From Teratosphaeria epicoccoides (Eukaryota; Ascomycota; Dothideomycetes; Mycosphaerellales; Teratosphaeriaceae), in contig JADDMT010000003.1 in NCBI GenBank assembly GCA_021401465.1, positions 645,415 through 709,414 of the forward strand: a DNA stretch of 64,000 nucleotides. The letters run 5' to 3'. This document shows positions 1 through 10,161 of the stretch, piece after piece; the first letter of the stretch is position 1, and each line of letters starts with the position of its first letter. Position numbers and translations under genes: made by a program. The notes under the pieces were generated by a model. The model saw nothing but the letters and a program-made list of their open reading frames with translations, was not told the DNA's origin and did not search any database.

Positions 1-823
1 CGACGTGAGATCTGCAGTGCAGTATGCCTAGAGAGATCGAAGTCCCGAGTTGAGGCCTTGAGCAGGGGTCGAAGGTGCACTCTGCCTCCTTTGAAGGGCT
101 TGTCTGTAGTGACAGACTTCACGGCAAATTCTGGATTGGCCAGCAGGTGCGATGAAAGCGTGACATGCGTTTGAACAACGGCTTGAGAGCTGTACAACTT
201 GCAAGAACCCGCGAAGTCGTGACCGCTACTGTACGAAGCGTCCTGGATCCTGTTGATAGCGGCCACTGTTGCAATAACGGCAGCTTGGGTGAGAGCGCCG
301 CGATATAGTGCGGATTTGGTGAGTCGATGGTCGTCGATGTCGATCGGAAACTGTTCAAACGCCCAGACGGGTCCGGCATCAAATTCCTCGATTGCCTGCA
401 GCAATGTGACTCCCCAATGGGTGCGGCCGTGCTGGATATTCCCATCAAGATGCTCAAGAGCCTCGCTAGCATCGTCAAAGGTACCATCGTCACCAAGTAA
501 TAGCCAATCAAGTGCGCTTGGTCCGGCGTCGCCCGGTGGTCCAGGATGCACGATGAGCGTAAGATAGTTCTCGTAGACCAACTTTGGCACGAGCCTAGAA
601 TTGTCTGGCGATTAGTATCAGACGGGACGGCTAACATTGGATGCACTGCTCACGTTGTCAAGAATGGGCAAATGATAAGGTCAGGTCTCCACAATTTGCA
701 GGCAGTGACCATAACCTCGTCGGACAGTGCATATTCGATGCAGACTTCGTGAGACGCTGAAAGTACAAGGTAGAGCCGTTGTGAAAGAGAGTTGTGCGCG
801 GTACACAGGAAGAGTATCTTCAT
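1..823 (-). CDS. HypX/HoxX-like formyltransferase family protein (5' part, runs off window)
   Basis: Two exons are visible: 823-654 and 594-1, joined over a 59-nt intron (595-653, donor GTGAGC, CTAAT branch site, phase 2). The ATG at 823 opens the family start MKILFLCTAHNSLSQRLYL, followed by PDLIICPFLTT at the exon end. Exon 2 carries LIVHPGPPGDAGPSALDW, HWGVTLLQAIEEFDAGPVWAFE and GGRVHLRPLLKA. This is the formyl-tetrahydrofolate-binding N-terminal domain of HypX, with the conserved His (VHPGPPGD) and Asp (FDAGPVW) visible. About 254 residues lie inside the window; the enoyl-CoA-hydratase-like C-terminal half expected for the family would lie beyond position 1. In bacteria HypX makes the CO ligand of [NiFe]-hydrogenase from formyl-THF. 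Fungi are not known to have that hydrogenase, so the substrate here is open. Family assignment is firm, function is not. Confidence 0.88.
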
Positions 824-2435
824 CGTGATCAGGATGGTAGGAAGATCTTGATACGCTGAGATAGTCTGGGAGATCGTTGCCTGCAAAGGCAAGGGGAAAT
901 TGTATCATGGGCAGCGCTGGGAATAGATATAGCGCTCGATAGCCACGGTAGGGTGCTTCTGCCGACGAAGTGGCTGTACTGATCGTCGATGGTCACAAGA
1001 AAGAAACCATTATCGCCGCCGTCGACGCGTCCAACGCCCACGTTGCACGGCACTGTTGTCGGACCAGACGGAGTGCTCTTTGCCGAAGACATCCTGCCGT
1101 ACCTCTCGATGCTGATGAGCTGTTGATAGCAGCTGCTGCCTCTGGTGAGCGCAAGCAGGACCTCTTGCAGTGACACGCTGGCTTCGCCATCAGTACCCAT
1201 GCGGTGGCGCACCCCTCGGCAAGCAGTCTGCATTTGCATCGCTCGATTATTAAAGTCGTGTGCCTGGTGAGAGAGGTTGTGACGGTGCACAATCAGCATT
1301 TCGACGAGAGCCACGGCGCTGTGGCGCTATGCGTAGAAAGATCCTCCAAGCTTCTAGCGTTGAAAACGAATGCAGTGTACCAGAAACCGAATCTTGAGGG
1401 CAAGCGAGGAAGTATGGCGAGTGGTGTCCTCCACATGTCTGGTAAGGCAACTTGTGAGTCCTACGTGGCAAACGTGAGTGAGCGCCTCTTCAGCTTGGCA
1501 TAGTCATTGGTATCGCAGAACATGTAATGTCGCACGATCTCAGTCTCGACAGATCTGACTCTATCTGGTCGTCAGGGCGGTATTCAGGATCTGTGCAGAC
1601 GCATGGACTGGGACGTCACACGCGGGTTTTCGCGTGGCCAAGGAATCGAAGGGCCACAGCATGCCTCAAAAGCGCACACTTTCTTTGTCTCTGGAAGAGC
1701 ACAGCGCTTCTGGCGCCCCAAGGACCAGCGCAGGGCTCAAATCGCATTCGTGCATTAAACCATCAGCCGATGCAGGAAATCGGAACGCATCTCGCTCAAA
1801 GATCTCAGCCCCAGCGACACTTTGATAAGCAAGGGAGCTTAGCAGGCTGACTATATGCGCTCGACAAAGGCGTATCAAAGCTTTGTGCTGACGTGAGCAT
1901 CGAATCGTGGAAATCTGGTGCCAATCTTCAGCACATGTTGGCGAATCGCGATGTGAACACAAGATGTACCTCCGTAGCGGACGTCCAAGATTTCGGCCCG
2001 AAGCACAAGCTTTTCCTGAATGACTGCGCGTCCAGATTCGTAGTTCCAGTAATGAGGGTGTATGTGATGACACAAACAATGAAGAGTATATCAGGTCCAT
2101 GAGTTAGCCAGCGTGCTCCTTGAAGTCGAAACAAGCACCAGAGAATGAGCGGCTGGCCTATCGGATGGCGCTGGCGGCAGCGGGTCTTTCTGGACAGTCG
2201 GGAAACAATGGGCGTCTGCGCTCGAATGAGTACCGATGGGCAGCGCCACGCCGCAGCTTTTGGGCGCAATATGGCGCGCCAAGCGAGGTGCATCTGAACG
2301 CCGCCTGGTTGAAGACTCGTCCTCAAGGTCAGGATCTTGGCGAGAATATGCAATGTGTCGACAGACTTGGTGCAAGAAACGCAAGCTGTGCGCAGCCGCT
2401 TTGATTGCACGGCTCCGTCGAGGATAGCGTCGCTC
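824..2435. other. Intergenic, no recognised gene
   Basis: Only short overlapping frames on both strands (the longest, about 215 codons, lies on the minus strand and runs into the 3' end of TSR4). None shows a recognisable motif or a consistent splice structure. The left part must contain the promoter of the HypX-like gene. Confidence 0.5.
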
Positions 2436-3748
2436 TCACTGACGACCCTTCCCTGTAAGCTCCTCCCATTGTATACCAACCCACTCTTCCACGTACCCAA
2501 CCTCACCATCAGCCCTGCCCCTTTCTTGGCAGCCCGCAGTACAGACTGCAAAAATGATTGTACCCCAATCCATGCCATCGATGCTTATCTCTTCAGCTTC
2601 AAGCTCCGTGATTGCATGTGGCGTCAGCTGAAGCTCGAATGTACGTGCACTTCCACAATTTGCGCACTTCGGCAGCCGTCTATACAAAGCGTCGCCGCCG
2701 CGTGCAACAGTCTGTACCTTTACGTTTGCGTTTCCTAGCGCTGGCTGGAGCAACTTACCAATGGCGTCGCTCTTCGAGTACAGTAGAGGTTGCCCATCGT
2801 ATTCGTACCTCATCACTTGCTCTGGGTTCTGCGAGAGGCGGTCTGCGAACTGCTGAAACGTCTTGTCCATGCTGCTCTCGAAAGCTGCTTTGTCATCAGA
2901 AGAGCTACCGCTCTCGCCAATGGTCGAAGTCGCAAGCCGAGCATTTGAGGGAACCTCATGGGAGTCAGAGTCCAGGTACTCATGATCAGCGTCAAGATAA
3001 TACTTGGTATATGGAGCTGGAAAAGCCGTGGTGTCCGGCCACGGCTCCTGTCGGCCCGTATGAGGGTGCACTGATTCTGCTGGGCTTGGTGAGGAGATGC
3101 GAACTTTTTGTGCAAACGTTTCTGGAAGCAATTCTTCTGTGGCTGGCTTCTGGGCAGGTTTCACCGCAAGAGAGGTGGTTGCTGACGGACCGGCGGTAGA
3201 TGGACCAATAGCCACAGACGGCACTGCGAACGGATTCCCTATACTCGCAGACGGTGTTTTGACGCCGAAGAGCGCATTACCAAGATTCGGTGCGGGCTTT
3301 GGGTCGACGCCGCCGGCGGGCGTGGTAGTCAGCGCCTGCTGCTCTGCTGGAGCCTTGCTGGCTCCTGCCGCATCTATCTTCGTTGCTCTGATGCCTCTGA
3401 TACTTCCATCTTTGCGCCGGCACGCTTTCTCACGGCACGACCATATGTAGAGTCTCCGCTCGTGCCCAGGAAAGCGATCTGGGAGGTCGCCGTTGAGCTG
3501 CAGCAGCAGAGTCATCAGACTGTTGCATACTTTGCACTTCGCCAACTCGCCAGGCGGTGCAGTCTGGTCGTCAAGCCATACCTACCGAGCCTTAGCGTCC
3601 TGCTCGTTTCTTATTCTCCACAGCAGCATACCGGACGCCCGCCCAGCTGGCTGAAGTCATCGCCTGTCGGCTCTGTGGAAGCATAGCCCAGCAGTACATT
3701 GGTGGCAGCATCGTCAGCGCCGGACGAATCACTGTCGTAGGACACCAT
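2436..3748 (-). CDS. TSR4: Tsr4/PDCD2 family ribosome-assembly protein
   Basis: Two exons: 3748-3632 (39 codons) and 3581-2436, with a 50-nt intron (3582-3631) in phase 0; about 420 residues in all. The ATG at 3748 is chosen because exon 1 ends SQLGGRP and exon 2 continues VWLDDQTAPPGELAKCKVCN, the conserved N-terminal block of the family. Zinc-binding cysteines appear as CKVC and in WSCREKACRRKDGS. The C-terminal PDCD2_C domain is clear: LPKCANCGSARTFELQLTPH near the middle of the second half and EEWVGIQWEEL at the end. In yeast Tsr4 is the dedicated chaperone of ribosomal protein uS5 (Rps2) and is needed for 20S pre-rRNA processing. The middle (about residues 75-260) is Ser/Ala/Pro-rich and probably disordered. 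Confidence 0.92.
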
Positions 3749-4065
3749 GATTTAAAGCATCTGAGGCGTTGCGAATTAAAAAGAGTTTGGTAACGCGCAA
3801 AAATTGATTCGAGGACGATCGAGGAGCGGGCTTGCCTAAATCGGCACGTATCCGCGAAAAACACTCTAATAAGTCACCTTGGCAGAAACTGCCAGCAACA
3901 TGATCATCCTTCTGGCGAATGCCATCGGCATCATCTTGTGCCGAGACCTGCCATTTTGCAAGAGTCTTCCCTTATGATCCTTGAGTCTGCCCACAAGTTG
4001 TTGTCCGATCACTGTTGTGTGGACCACCTGACCACACCACTGCTCCCATCGAAGTACATTCGTCT
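3749..4065. other. Divergent promoter region
   Basis: 317 bp between the divergent TSR4 and 2EXR-protein starts. No further gene is seen; it must hold both promoters. Confidence 0.5.
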
Positions 4066-4656
4066 ATGCTCAACATGCAGAGGGAACGCGATGGCCCGCA
4101 AGGTCTCTTGGGACTGCCACCTGAGATCCGGGAGCGGATCTACGAACTTGTCGTGGTCCGACCGCAGAATACAATCACGATGTTGTCAAATTATGCCTGC
4201 CATCAATCTGAGGTTTCTGCACGCCAGCCTGCAATTTCCATGGTGAACCATCAGCTAAGGGACGAGACCTTACCCATTTTCTACAGCATGAACGTCTTCC
4301 TGGCTGAGGTATCGGACAAAACCGATCTGGCCACGGCGAAGCGTTGGCTCGGAGCCATTGGAGACGAGAATGTCCAGCGTCTTCGGCAGCTTGCACTGTG
4401 CGGGTGGAGGCGCGTGCCATTCGGGCATATGATTAGCAAACGCTGGCTCAAGGTTGTGCTGGATCTCAAGTGGAGCCGCATGGATGTCGAGGATGCTACG
4501 AATCAATCAAGCAGCCAAGCTGGCGCCACAAATGCTCTTGACGAGCTCAGGGCCAGTTTCATGGGGATGGTGGCGGTCAGAAAGGGCAGGCGATTTGATG
4601 GGCAGAGCGTTGGAAGCCTCATGGACGGTTTCAATAATCTGTGCACGATTTACTGA
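4066..4656 (+). CDS. 2EXR (F-box-like) domain protein
   Basis: Single exon, about 196 residues from the ATG at 4066; an in-frame ATG at 4015 and another at 4075 are alternatives. The N-terminal block GLLGLPPEIRERIYELVVV is the F-box-like/2EXR motif common in dothideomycete gene families, followed by MVNHQLRDETLPIFYSMNVF, which matches the second conserved 2EXR segment. The rest (ALCGWRR, WLKVVLDLKW) has no catalytic motif. Members of this expanded fungal family have no assigned biochemical role. An SCF-adaptor role would be a guess, since the F-box part is short and no substrate-binding repeats follow. Confidence 0.75.
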   Translation: MLNMQRERDGPQGLLGLPPEIRERIYELVVVRPQNTITMLSNYACHQSEVSARQPAISMVNHQLRDETLPIFYSMNVFLAEVSDKTDLATAKRWLGAIGDENVQRLRQLALCGWRRVPFGHMISKRWLKVVLDLKWSRMDVEDATNQSSSQAGATNALDELRASFMGMVAVRKGRRFDGQSVGSLMDGFNNLCTIY

Positions 4657-6124
4657 AGGTGGCATGCACAAGGTCTGGGATGTATGAGCGGCCGTGGAAC
4701 GAGATGCAGCAATGAGAACTGTTGTCGCCGTTGCGCAGCATGCTGTAGTGTAGGCTAGATTGTCCATTACAGCGTGACGGCGCGTGTCTCGGCATAATTC
4801 GTACGAGCCGCGGACCACGACATTCTGTGCGACTGCCGAAAGAGCTGATCCCGCTTCCAGGCTCAGTGTGGACACTTTAACCCATGGCTGGTTCTAACCT
4901 GCAAGAGATTTGTGCTGCTCAAACACATGTGTATTACACAGCTCTGCAGGTACAGTGCCAGTTCATTTGACGAAGGCTGCAGCATGTGTACGTCGAAAAT
5001 GTTTCATCAAAACTCTGATGCTCTAGCCACTAGCTGCAAAGCTCCGCCGTCAATCGATCGTCGCGGTGCTCTTTTGCAACGACTGATCGTGTTATTGCAT
5101 CGACGAGCAGCAGTTAGCCAAGAGTGATCTTATCCATGCCCTGCTTGACATGGCTATACACTGTGTTCGAAAATCTGCGACAACGTTCCTGAGTCGCTGT
5201 CTTTCACGACTCATGAGATTGAGGAGGCCAAGGAGGATCAAGAGGAGGGGCAGGAGAGGGGCAATGGCTCGCCGACCACGAGTGGCGCTAAGCTGCTTGA
5301 TTTGTTGATTGGGAGTGCTGAGCTGGACGATGAGAACCTATGACCCGAGCCGATCGCAATGCCGCGGAGTGGGATGAGAGGCAGCTGGGGAGGCTCAAGA
5401 CTTAGTCACGACGAAGCCTGTACGATGGGTCGTGCAGAAGCGACACCGCGTCTGATAGGGAGGTCACGTATGCCACGCACTGGCTATTGCTTGGTTCGCT
5501 ATTGGTGCTGGAGCGATAGGTACCAAGTTTCAAGTGCTCTGCTCTTTCCTTGTCGAAATAATTGATCCTCTGTGCCTCTGCAAGACAGACTTCTCTTCAC
5601 GATCCAATATATGGGAGTGATCTGTGTGATGGCACCAAGAAATTGCATGTTGATTCTGGGTCGCCTCAGCGCCGGTGCCTCGTACCGGGAGACGTGACCG
5701 CAAATTGCTACCGCCGACATGAATGATCTGGAAAGCAAGTGACCTTAATAATAATACGCCAGAGGGGTCACTCGGGCGTTCTGACAGTGAACTGTAGAAA
5801 AAAAGTCGATTTGGCAAATTCCACTTAGCGTGCTTGCCTTTACGCCTGTGACTCTCATACTGTCAACGGTATCTCTCGTCCGCACCGCTCGGTCGTGGCA
5901 GGCACAAGACCATTACTCCAGGTATGTTTCCTCTTCTCATCTATCAACACCATGGCAGCATTGTTCTTGATCGCGCATGCATCCATTCCAAATCAGAATG
6001 GTCAGGCGCGTCGAGCATGCCAGCCTTTTGCTCTCCATGCTCTCAAGCATAGAACTCACCAGTCATGATAGCTGATGTACATATTAGGAAGGCACGCCAC
6101 TAGCGGCCTTGTGCCACGCCGACC
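4657..6124. other. Intergenic; orphan coding-like stretch at 5149-5343
   Basis: No complete gene is recognised. On the plus strand 5149-5343 is an open frame without a start that reads like protein: it contains CDNVPESLSFTTHEIEEAKE and ends LLDLLIGSAELDDENL before a TGA. In another frame downstream, 5419-5520 contains THWLLLGSLLVLER. These may be decayed exons. The right part (from about 5830) is the leader and promoter of the SPT10-like gene. Confidence 0.4.
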
Positions 6125-7846
6125 ATGCTCGACGACCCAAATGCCCCGCCGATCTACCGTGTGTCCGGCTTGCCACCCTATCCGACCCCGTACGGACCCC
6201 TCCCGAACGACATCTTCCCCCGTCAAGTCACTCTCCGCGACCGCATCACCATTGCGACCCTGATCCCGTTTTCCTCGCCCGCTCAAGTGCCGCCGCGATT
6301 GGTCACTCACTTGTCCGAGTTGCTGAATCGCGAGATCGAGAAAGGAGACACGTACCCGATGATGGAGGGCATGGCTGTCAGTCGATTCGGGGAGTACTGG
6401 TTCAGCAATTTTGGAGCTGTCATGGTGCTTGGTGACGTGCAGAGCGCGGATGAGGTGATAGCGATGGAGAACCGAGGCGTTGATTGGAACAAGGAGTGCT
6501 TGGGTAGCTTTTATATCAAGCCGAACTACCCAGGCCGGTCATCACATGTGTGCGATGGCGGTTTCTTGGTCACAGACGCGGCGCGGAATCGAGGCGTTGG
6601 CCGGCTGATGGGAGAGGGCTATCTGGAGTGGGCCCCGAAGCTTGGGTACGTGTACTCGGTCTTTAACTTGGTGTACGAAACGAATGTGGCTAGTCTGAGG
6701 ATCTGGGATGCGCTCGGTTTCAAGAGAATTGGCAGGGTAAAGGGTGCTGGGAACCTGAAGAGCTCCCCGGACCAATTGGTGGATGCCATCATCTTTGGCC
6801 GAGAGCTAGGCGGAGAAGGGGACGAGGACGTGTCTGAAGAGCGGTTCGACAAGATTCGCTTCTACTTGAAGACTGGCACATATCCAAACGGCAGCGACAG
6901 GGCGGAGAAGTCGCGTCTGAGGTCTGCGGCCACGCATTACCGGCTCATACCAAACACTAGTGGGGACGGCGAGGAGGACAAGCTGATGCTGAAGGGCAAG
7001 GAAGTCATCAGCGACCCGCACAAGCAGTACGAGATTGCTCGCAACATCCACGCATCTTCGCACGGCGGCATCAACAAGACTACGGCGAGCATTGCAGAGA
7101 AGTATCATTGGGTCAGGATTAAGGAGACTGTCTCTGCTGCTATTCGAAACTGTATTGAGTGTAAAGACTCGCAGCCGAAGAGCACGCTGGCATACGTCAC
7201 TACTTCTACTAAGCGATCCAAAGACTTTTCGACGCCGACTAGCAATACGCGGTCCACGAGACATGCAGTGGTCGCTGGCGCAGACATCAACCGGGGTCAG
7301 GCAACCCCGCCTATCGAGTCGCAGCAGCTTGAGAATCAGCAGATGATGGATGTACAAACTCATCACGAGACCCTCTCCCAAGTACTGGCTGGAGCACAAG
7401 ACCAGCAGCAAGCTGGCCACCATCAGCCCACTCGGCAACACCAGCATCAGAATCAGCAACAGCAAGCACCTACGGCCCCAATGTCCTATCAGTCGTCAGA
7501 CTACGGTGACCTGCCTCTCGACCCTCAGATCATGGCCTGGCAACAGCAGCAAGCGGCCCACTTCTCCGGCTCGCACTCATCACATGAACTTCGACATACC
7601 CCGTACAGTATGGATGGCACAACGGATGGCATGAATGTGGACGGCGCACCTGTATCTCACCTACGGACTCAACATCAAGGTGGAGATGGTATAGTTCTCG
7701 AACACGGTGAAGGCATGGTTGATGGCGTGGACGAGGACGCGGATGCGAAGTTTCAGAGAGAGCTGGAGCAGCAGATTCAGCGGAGTGAGGGAATCGATGG
7801 CTACGGTCGCCGGCCGCCGGGTGTAATGAATGAGTCATCAGATTAG
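6125..7846 (+). CDS. SPT10-like GNAT acetyltransferase with integrase-type zinc finger
   Basis: Single exon, 573 residues, ATG at 6125. Residues about 30-215 are a GNAT domain: GGFLVTDAARNRGVGRLMGE carries the acetyl-CoA pyrophosphate-binding R-x-x-G-x-G/A pattern, followed by YETNVASLRIWDALGFKRIG. Residues about 300-350 form an H2C2 zinc finger (IHASSHGGI then NCIECK) of the type found in retroviral and Gypsy integrases. Yeast Spt10 has this same order of domains and uses the integrase-like finger to bind histone upstream activating sequences, driving core histone transcription. The Gln/His-rich tail (about residues 395-480) and the acidic end look like an activation region. The domain order supports a histone-gene activator; DNA target and acetylation substrate are inferred. 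Confidence 0.85.
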   Translation: MLDDPNAPPIYRVSGLPPYPTPYGPLPNDIFPRQVTLRDRITIATLIPFSSPAQVPPRLVTHLSELLNREIEKGDTYPMMEGMAVSRFGEYWFSNFGAVMVLGDVQSADEVIAMENRGVDWNKECLGSFYIKPNYPGRSSHVCDGGFLVTDAARNRGVGRLMGEGYLEWAPKLGYVYSVFNLVYETNVASLRIWDALGFKRIGRVKGAGNLKSSPDQLVDAIIFGRELGGEGDEDVSEERFDKIRFYLKTGTYPNGSDRAEKSRLRSAATHYRLIPNTSGDGEEDKLMLKGKEVISDPHKQYEIARNIHASSHGGINKTTASIAEKYHWVRIKETVSAAIRNCIECKDSQPKSTLAYVTTSTKRSKDFSTPTSNTRSTRHAVVAGADINRGQATPPIESQQLENQQMMDVQTHHETLSQVLAGAQDQQQAGHHQPTRQHQHQNQQQQAPTAPMSYQSSDYGDLPLDPQIMAWQQQQAAHFSGSHSSHELRHTPYSMDGTTDGMNVDGAPVSHLRTQHQGGDGIVLEHGEGMVDGVDEDADAKFQRELEQQIQRSEGIDGYGRRPPGVMNESSD

Positions 7847-8448
7847 GATCCTGGATACCCGCATTACATGGCTGTCTCCGCCCGCGATCTTGCTGCTTCG
7901 ACGGCAGTCCTTGGTCGCGAGGGCAAAACATCAAAGGCGCGGCGGCTGTGAGAGTACTGAAGCTTCAGTATTCAAGCTTGACCGACCGTGAGAGCAGCGC
8001 CTCAGATGGTCGTTCATCAGCTACAGGTCTCGGTGTTGCATGGAAGTCTTAGCAGCATTCCATAGTCCAGCGCGTCTGAAAGCAACGGCTCGAGTGTCAA
8101 AATGCTCGCCTGTTGTCTGGCCTTGGGCCCGCACTGCAGATGTTTGCGGTCCGATGTATGCCAATTGGCTACAAGCTCGGCCGCCAGATTGTCAAAACTC
8201 CCCGATGTATGATTTGCTGTTCCTGCCGAGGGCCCGAGCAACCTCCTAGTAGGAGGTATCAACATACTGTAGATGGCAGCAACAAGTCACGATTTTGGCT
8301 GCCGATTATGATGGACTGCACCATGACATCGAGGCCGTCAGTGGCTTGCGTTTGCATATATGTAGGGTATGTAAATTCTCGCCATCCATCCCAGTCCGTC
8401 TTTACTTGCGCATAATCACTTCAGACCATCAGCCGCTGAGTCTTCAAC
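7847..8448. other. Intergenic
   Basis: Holds the 3' flank of the SPT10-like gene and the promoter of the monooxygenase gene. Short frames only. Confidence 0.5.
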
Positions 8449-9789
8449 ATGACGGCATCATTCAGCATTCTGATCAACGGCTGCTCCATTGCTGGACCAG
8501 CCCTTGCCAGCTTCCTACTACTCTCACCTCTGCCAGCAGACCAGAAACCTCACATCACCATCATCGAACGTGCGCCTGCCCTCCGTACCGCCGGACAAAA
8601 CATCGACATTCGCGGCGCAGGGGTAACAATTGCTCAAAAGCTGGGTCTTGAGGAGATAATTCGAGCTTCCACAACGGGCGAGGAAGGTGTGCAGCTTGCC
8701 GATGATCAAGGTCGGATATGGGCGCAATCCGCAGCAGACAAGACCGGCAAGACTTCCACGCCGACGGCTGATATCGAGATCCTTCGTGGTACTTTGGCGA
8801 AGATCTTGTTTGATAGGAGCAAACAAATCAGCGACGATGTGCAAGAGCAAGGTGGTCATGGCGTGGAGTACATCTTCGGCGACTACGTGTCGAGTCCCGA
8901 GCAGGATCAGAGCCAGGTCCATGTCCAGCTGGCGAAGTCTGGGCAGCGCCGATCCTTCGACATGGTCGTAGGTGCGGACGGACTGCACAGCAACACACGC
9001 AAACTAGCATTTGGCGCTTCCTCCGATGATGCGCGCATCAAGCGAGTGGGCATGTACGGTGCCTTCTTTAGCCTACCAAAAGCTCCAGAGGATCATCTCT
9101 GGCGGCAATGGTATCACACGACAGGTGGCCGTAACATTATGCTTCGTCCGTCGGACCAACCTGGACGCATGACAGCAATGGTAGCTGTGGTCAACGACGA
9201 GGATCAAAGGCTCCCGGATGCTGCTAAGCGTGCCCACGACGAAGGCGCCGATGTGCAGAAAGCTCTGCTTACAGAATACTTTGTTGATGCTGGATGGAAG
9301 TGCCCTAGGATCATCGCAGCGATGATGCAGGCTGACGACTTCTACTATGACATGAAGGCGCAGGTCCACATGCCTGATCAACGTTGGAGCAAAGGTCGCG
9401 TGGTCCTACTTGGAGACGCAGGTTACTGCGCATCTCCTCTCTCAGGCATGGGTACCACGCTTGGTCTCGTGGGCGCATACAATTTGGCAGGCTGTATACT
9501 GCGGCACTCTGATGACCTTCTGATCGCGTTTTGCGAATACGATAAGGCGATGAAACCAACAGTCGACAAAGCACAGAAATTGGCTCCTGGAATGCCGCAT
9601 TGGATCAACCCGCAGACTGCTCTGGGGCTTGCCATGATGCATGGTCTAGTTTGGATAATGTATAGCTCTGGGATCATGTGGCTACTATTTACGCTGTTCG
9701 GTGCCGGTCCGCCGGCTCATGGCGTACCGGTCGAGGACTATGGCTTTACGCAAATGGAAGAATGGCCGGTCGTAAAGGATAAGCGATAA
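8449..9789 (+). CDS. FAD-dependent monooxygenase (aromatic hydroxylase type)
   Basis: Single exon, 446 residues, ATG at 8449. The Rossmann start is SILINGCSIAGPALASFLL, a variant of GxGxxG, ending with the ERAP acidic position. VVGADGLHSNTRK (about residue 175) is the DG motif, and RVVLLGDAGYCASPLSGMG (about 320-340) is the GD motif binding FAD ribityl phosphate. A hydrophobic stretch near the end (HGLVWIMYSSGIMWLLFTLF) may anchor the protein to membrane. Family members hydroxylate aromatic or polyketide-like substrates with NAD(P)H and O2, and some act on tetracyclines. No biosynthetic backbone gene is near, so a detoxification or catabolic role is as likely as metabolite tailoring. The substrate cannot be read from the sequence. 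Confidence 0.88.
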   Translation: MTASFSILINGCSIAGPALASFLLLSPLPADQKPHITIIERAPALRTAGQNIDIRGAGVTIAQKLGLEEIIRASTTGEEGVQLADDQGRIWAQSAADKTGKTSTPTADIEILRGTLAKILFDRSKQISDDVQEQGGHGVEYIFGDYVSSPEQDQSQVHVQLAKSGQRRSFDMVVGADGLHSNTRKLAFGASSDDARIKRVGMYGAFFSLPKAPEDHLWRQWYHTTGGRNIMLRPSDQPGRMTAMVAVVNDEDQRLPDAAKRAHDEGADVQKALLTEYFVDAGWKCPRIIAAMMQADDFYYDMKAQVHMPDQRWSKGRVVLLGDAGYCASPLSGMGTTLGLVGAYNLAGCILRHSDDLLIAFCEYDKAMKPTVDKAQKLAPGMPHWINPQTALGLAMMHGLVWIMYSSGIMWLLFTLFGAGPPAHGVPVEDYGFTQMEEWPVVKDKR

Positions 9790-10161
9790 ATTGCCGCACG
9801 GCCAATCTGGCCATCTTGTCGGTATGCCCGTGAATTGTCCTATGTTTCATGAGCCTATATTGAACGGAGTTTTATTGTCCAGGCAGCTCGCCAAGAATCA
9901 CAGGATGGTATCCAACCAATAAGCGCGCGCCACCCGGAGTATGCACCGGTTGCAGTAACGGGAAGGCATCGTATTCGACGCCACATCCTTTGTCAAATCT
10001 CCCAGCGAATTGCCGAGCCCCCTAAGTACAACAATAATAATGCTGTTCGCGCTTTCTTCACAAGCGTCGGCGTCATTGCCAACGACTGGACTCTCTGTTG
10101 CGTGTTGCTGGGCCTGGGAATCTCGCCGCCTCTAGACTCAATGATGTTCATCAGATCCAAC
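9790..10161. other. Intergenic
   Basis: Short gap holding the terminator side of the monooxygenase and the promoter of the GPI-protein gene. No gene seen. Confidence 0.5.

Noticed and set aside
6806..7465. 219-codon minus-strand frame inside the SPT10-like gene
   Set aside because: Antisense to the conserved zinc finger and tail; irregular composition.
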